Below, piece after piece: positions 6,176 to 6,579 of a stretch of 6,579 nucleotides of DNA (position 1 is the first letter of the stretch; each line of letters starts with the position of its first letter). This DNA comes from Actinomycetota bacterium. GTDB taxonomy: Bacteria; Actinomycetota; Thermoleophilia; Gaiellales; Gaiellaceae. The DNA lies in NCBI GenBank assembly GCA_003170995.1, contig PMXT01000123.1, forward strand, positions 1 through 6,579. Direction: 5' to 3'. The translations under genes were made by a program, and so were the position numbers. The notes beneath the pieces were generated by a model, which made no database searches, had not been told where the DNA came from, and was given only the letters and a program-made list of their open reading frames with translations.

Positions 6176-6181
6176 AGTCTA
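6176..6181 (-). promoter_or_regulatory. Candidate -10 element of polA (TAGACT), leaderless-type spacing
   Basis: TAGACT fits TANNNT and ends 7 bases before the ATG at 6168, which would put the transcript start at the start codon or one base before it. No clear -35 is visible. If transcription starts here, the longer reading from ATG 6210 cannot be used. The rest of the 143-bp gap (to 6311) shows no convincing terminator; a small stem at 6247-6260 (TGGG-ctttta-CCCA) lacks a T-run on the relevant side. Confidence 0.42.
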
Positions 6182-6311
6182 CGCCGCGCCGTGGGCGCGC
6201 ATGCCCCCATAGGCGTGTGACCTCAGTCGCCTCCGCGGGAGCGCGTGGGCTTTTACCCAAAAAGAAGGCCGGTTCGAAAACAGAATCAGGAAAGCATAAG
6301 AGCCGCAGCAC

Positions 6312-6579
6312 TTACACCAAGCTAATTACTACTTCATAACACCCGACAGGATTATCATATTTCACCCGAACGCTCCGATGCGGTTCATCGTAATGCCAGC
6401 CCTGCTCCTCCGCGTACCAATCCTTACGATCCGTTTCCATGTTGAGCAGGGTTTCCGCGACCCGCACCGATCGCGGTATTGAATCGCGCCATATCACGTC
6501 AAGACAGGTGCTCTTTACCTTTGTGCGGTAGTTTCCCTGGCTTTCAAACCGTATTACAATCTCATTGTCCTCTCGTTTT
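6312..6579 (-). CDS. Unrecognised protein, C-terminal 88 or so residues (runs off right edge)
   Basis: The frame is open from the right edge to the TAA at 6314-6312. It reads KREDNEIVIRFESQGNYRTK, continues through KSTCLDVIWRDSIPRSVRV and ETLLNMETDRKDWYAEEQGW, and ends VKYDNPVGCYEVVISLV. A GTG at 6497 could be called as a start giving 61 residues, but the frame continues upstream without a stop and with the same alternating polar/hydrophobic (beta-strand-like) character, so that GTG is probably internal. No signal peptide, membrane segment or known catalytic motif is visible in this part; two cysteines are present. I do not recognise the family. G+C here is about 49% by hand count (6251-6579), and codons such as AAA, AAT, GTA and ATA occur that are rare in the neighbouring genes. 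Either the gene was acquired recently, the chromosome composition changes here, or the assembly joins two sources. It lies 143 bp upstream of polA on the same strand. Confidence 0.6.
   Translation of the reverse strand, partial: KREDNEIVIRFESQGNYRTKVKSTCLDVIWRDSIPRSVRVAETLLNMETDRKDWYAEEQGWHYDEPHRSVRVKYDNPVGCYEVVISLV

Noticed and set aside
6247..6264. TGGG-ctttta-CCCA followed by A's as a terminator
   Set aside because: The stem is only 4 bp, and the T-run on the minus strand precedes the stem instead of following it, so it does not fit termination of the right-edge gene.
6260..6300. GGTTCGAAA resembling a tRNA T-loop
   Set aside because: The bases on both sides do not form a T-stem and no anticodon or acceptor arm can be drawn; I see no tRNA or tmRNA.
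4861..6339. 492-codon open frame on the plus strand opposite polA
   Set aside because: It is antisense to a polA frame with every catalytic motif intact; long antisense frames are expected in GC-rich genes with strong third-position bias. It shows no recognisable domain and its end runs into low-GC intergenic sequence.
1..6579. CRISPR array, insertion sequence, integrase, toxin-antitoxin or other novel system
   Set aside because: There are no regularly spaced direct repeats, transposase motifs, terminal repeats or paired small genes. Apart from the right edge, the content is conserved housekeeping genes.

Overview
The window is a GC-rich (roughly 65-70% in coding stretches sampled by eye) bacterial chromosome segment with every supported gene on the minus strand. 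Transcription runs from high to low coordinates. The order polA, rpsA, coaE, (extra genes), uvrB matches the arrangement I know from Actinomycetota such as Mycobacterium tuberculosis (polA-rpsA-coaE-Rv1632c-uvrB). With the base composition, the leaderless-looking starts and the protein features, this points to an actinobacterium, perhaps from a deep lineage such as Thermoleophilia. The lineage below phylum is inference.

Layout in transcription order. (1) 6312-6579: the C-terminal part of an unrecognised gene that runs off the right edge, in DNA of clearly lower GC (about 49% by hand count over 6251-6579). (2) A 143-bp gap with a likely polA promoter. (3) polA, DNA polymerase I, complete, with a degenerate proofreading domain. 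(4) A 138-bp gap with two inverted repeats and a likely rpsA promoter. (5) rpsA, coaE and a membrane-anchored lytic transglycosylase, joined by two identical one-base stop/start overlaps (TAGTG), so almost certainly one transcription unit. (6) A 65-bp gap with an inverted repeat and a likely promoter. (7) A small unrecognised exported or membrane-anchored protein. (8) A 124-bp gap with an inverted repeat and a very good LexA-box match. (9) The N-terminal 69 codons of uvrB, cut by the left edge.

Functionally the block is housekeeping: DNA repair synthesis (PolA) and damage excision (UvrB), translation (RpsA), coenzyme A synthesis (CoaE) and cell-wall turnover (transglycosylase). PolA and UvrB act in the same nucleotide excision repair pathway, at gap filling and damage verification.

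I see no new defence, mobile or secondary-metabolism system. The interest lies in regulatory detail: four probable leaderless starts, an SOS operator sitting on the uvrB start, the double TAGTG coupling, an extreme acidic tail on S1, and the low-GC unknown gene at the right edge. No gene-free stretch reaches 300 bases.
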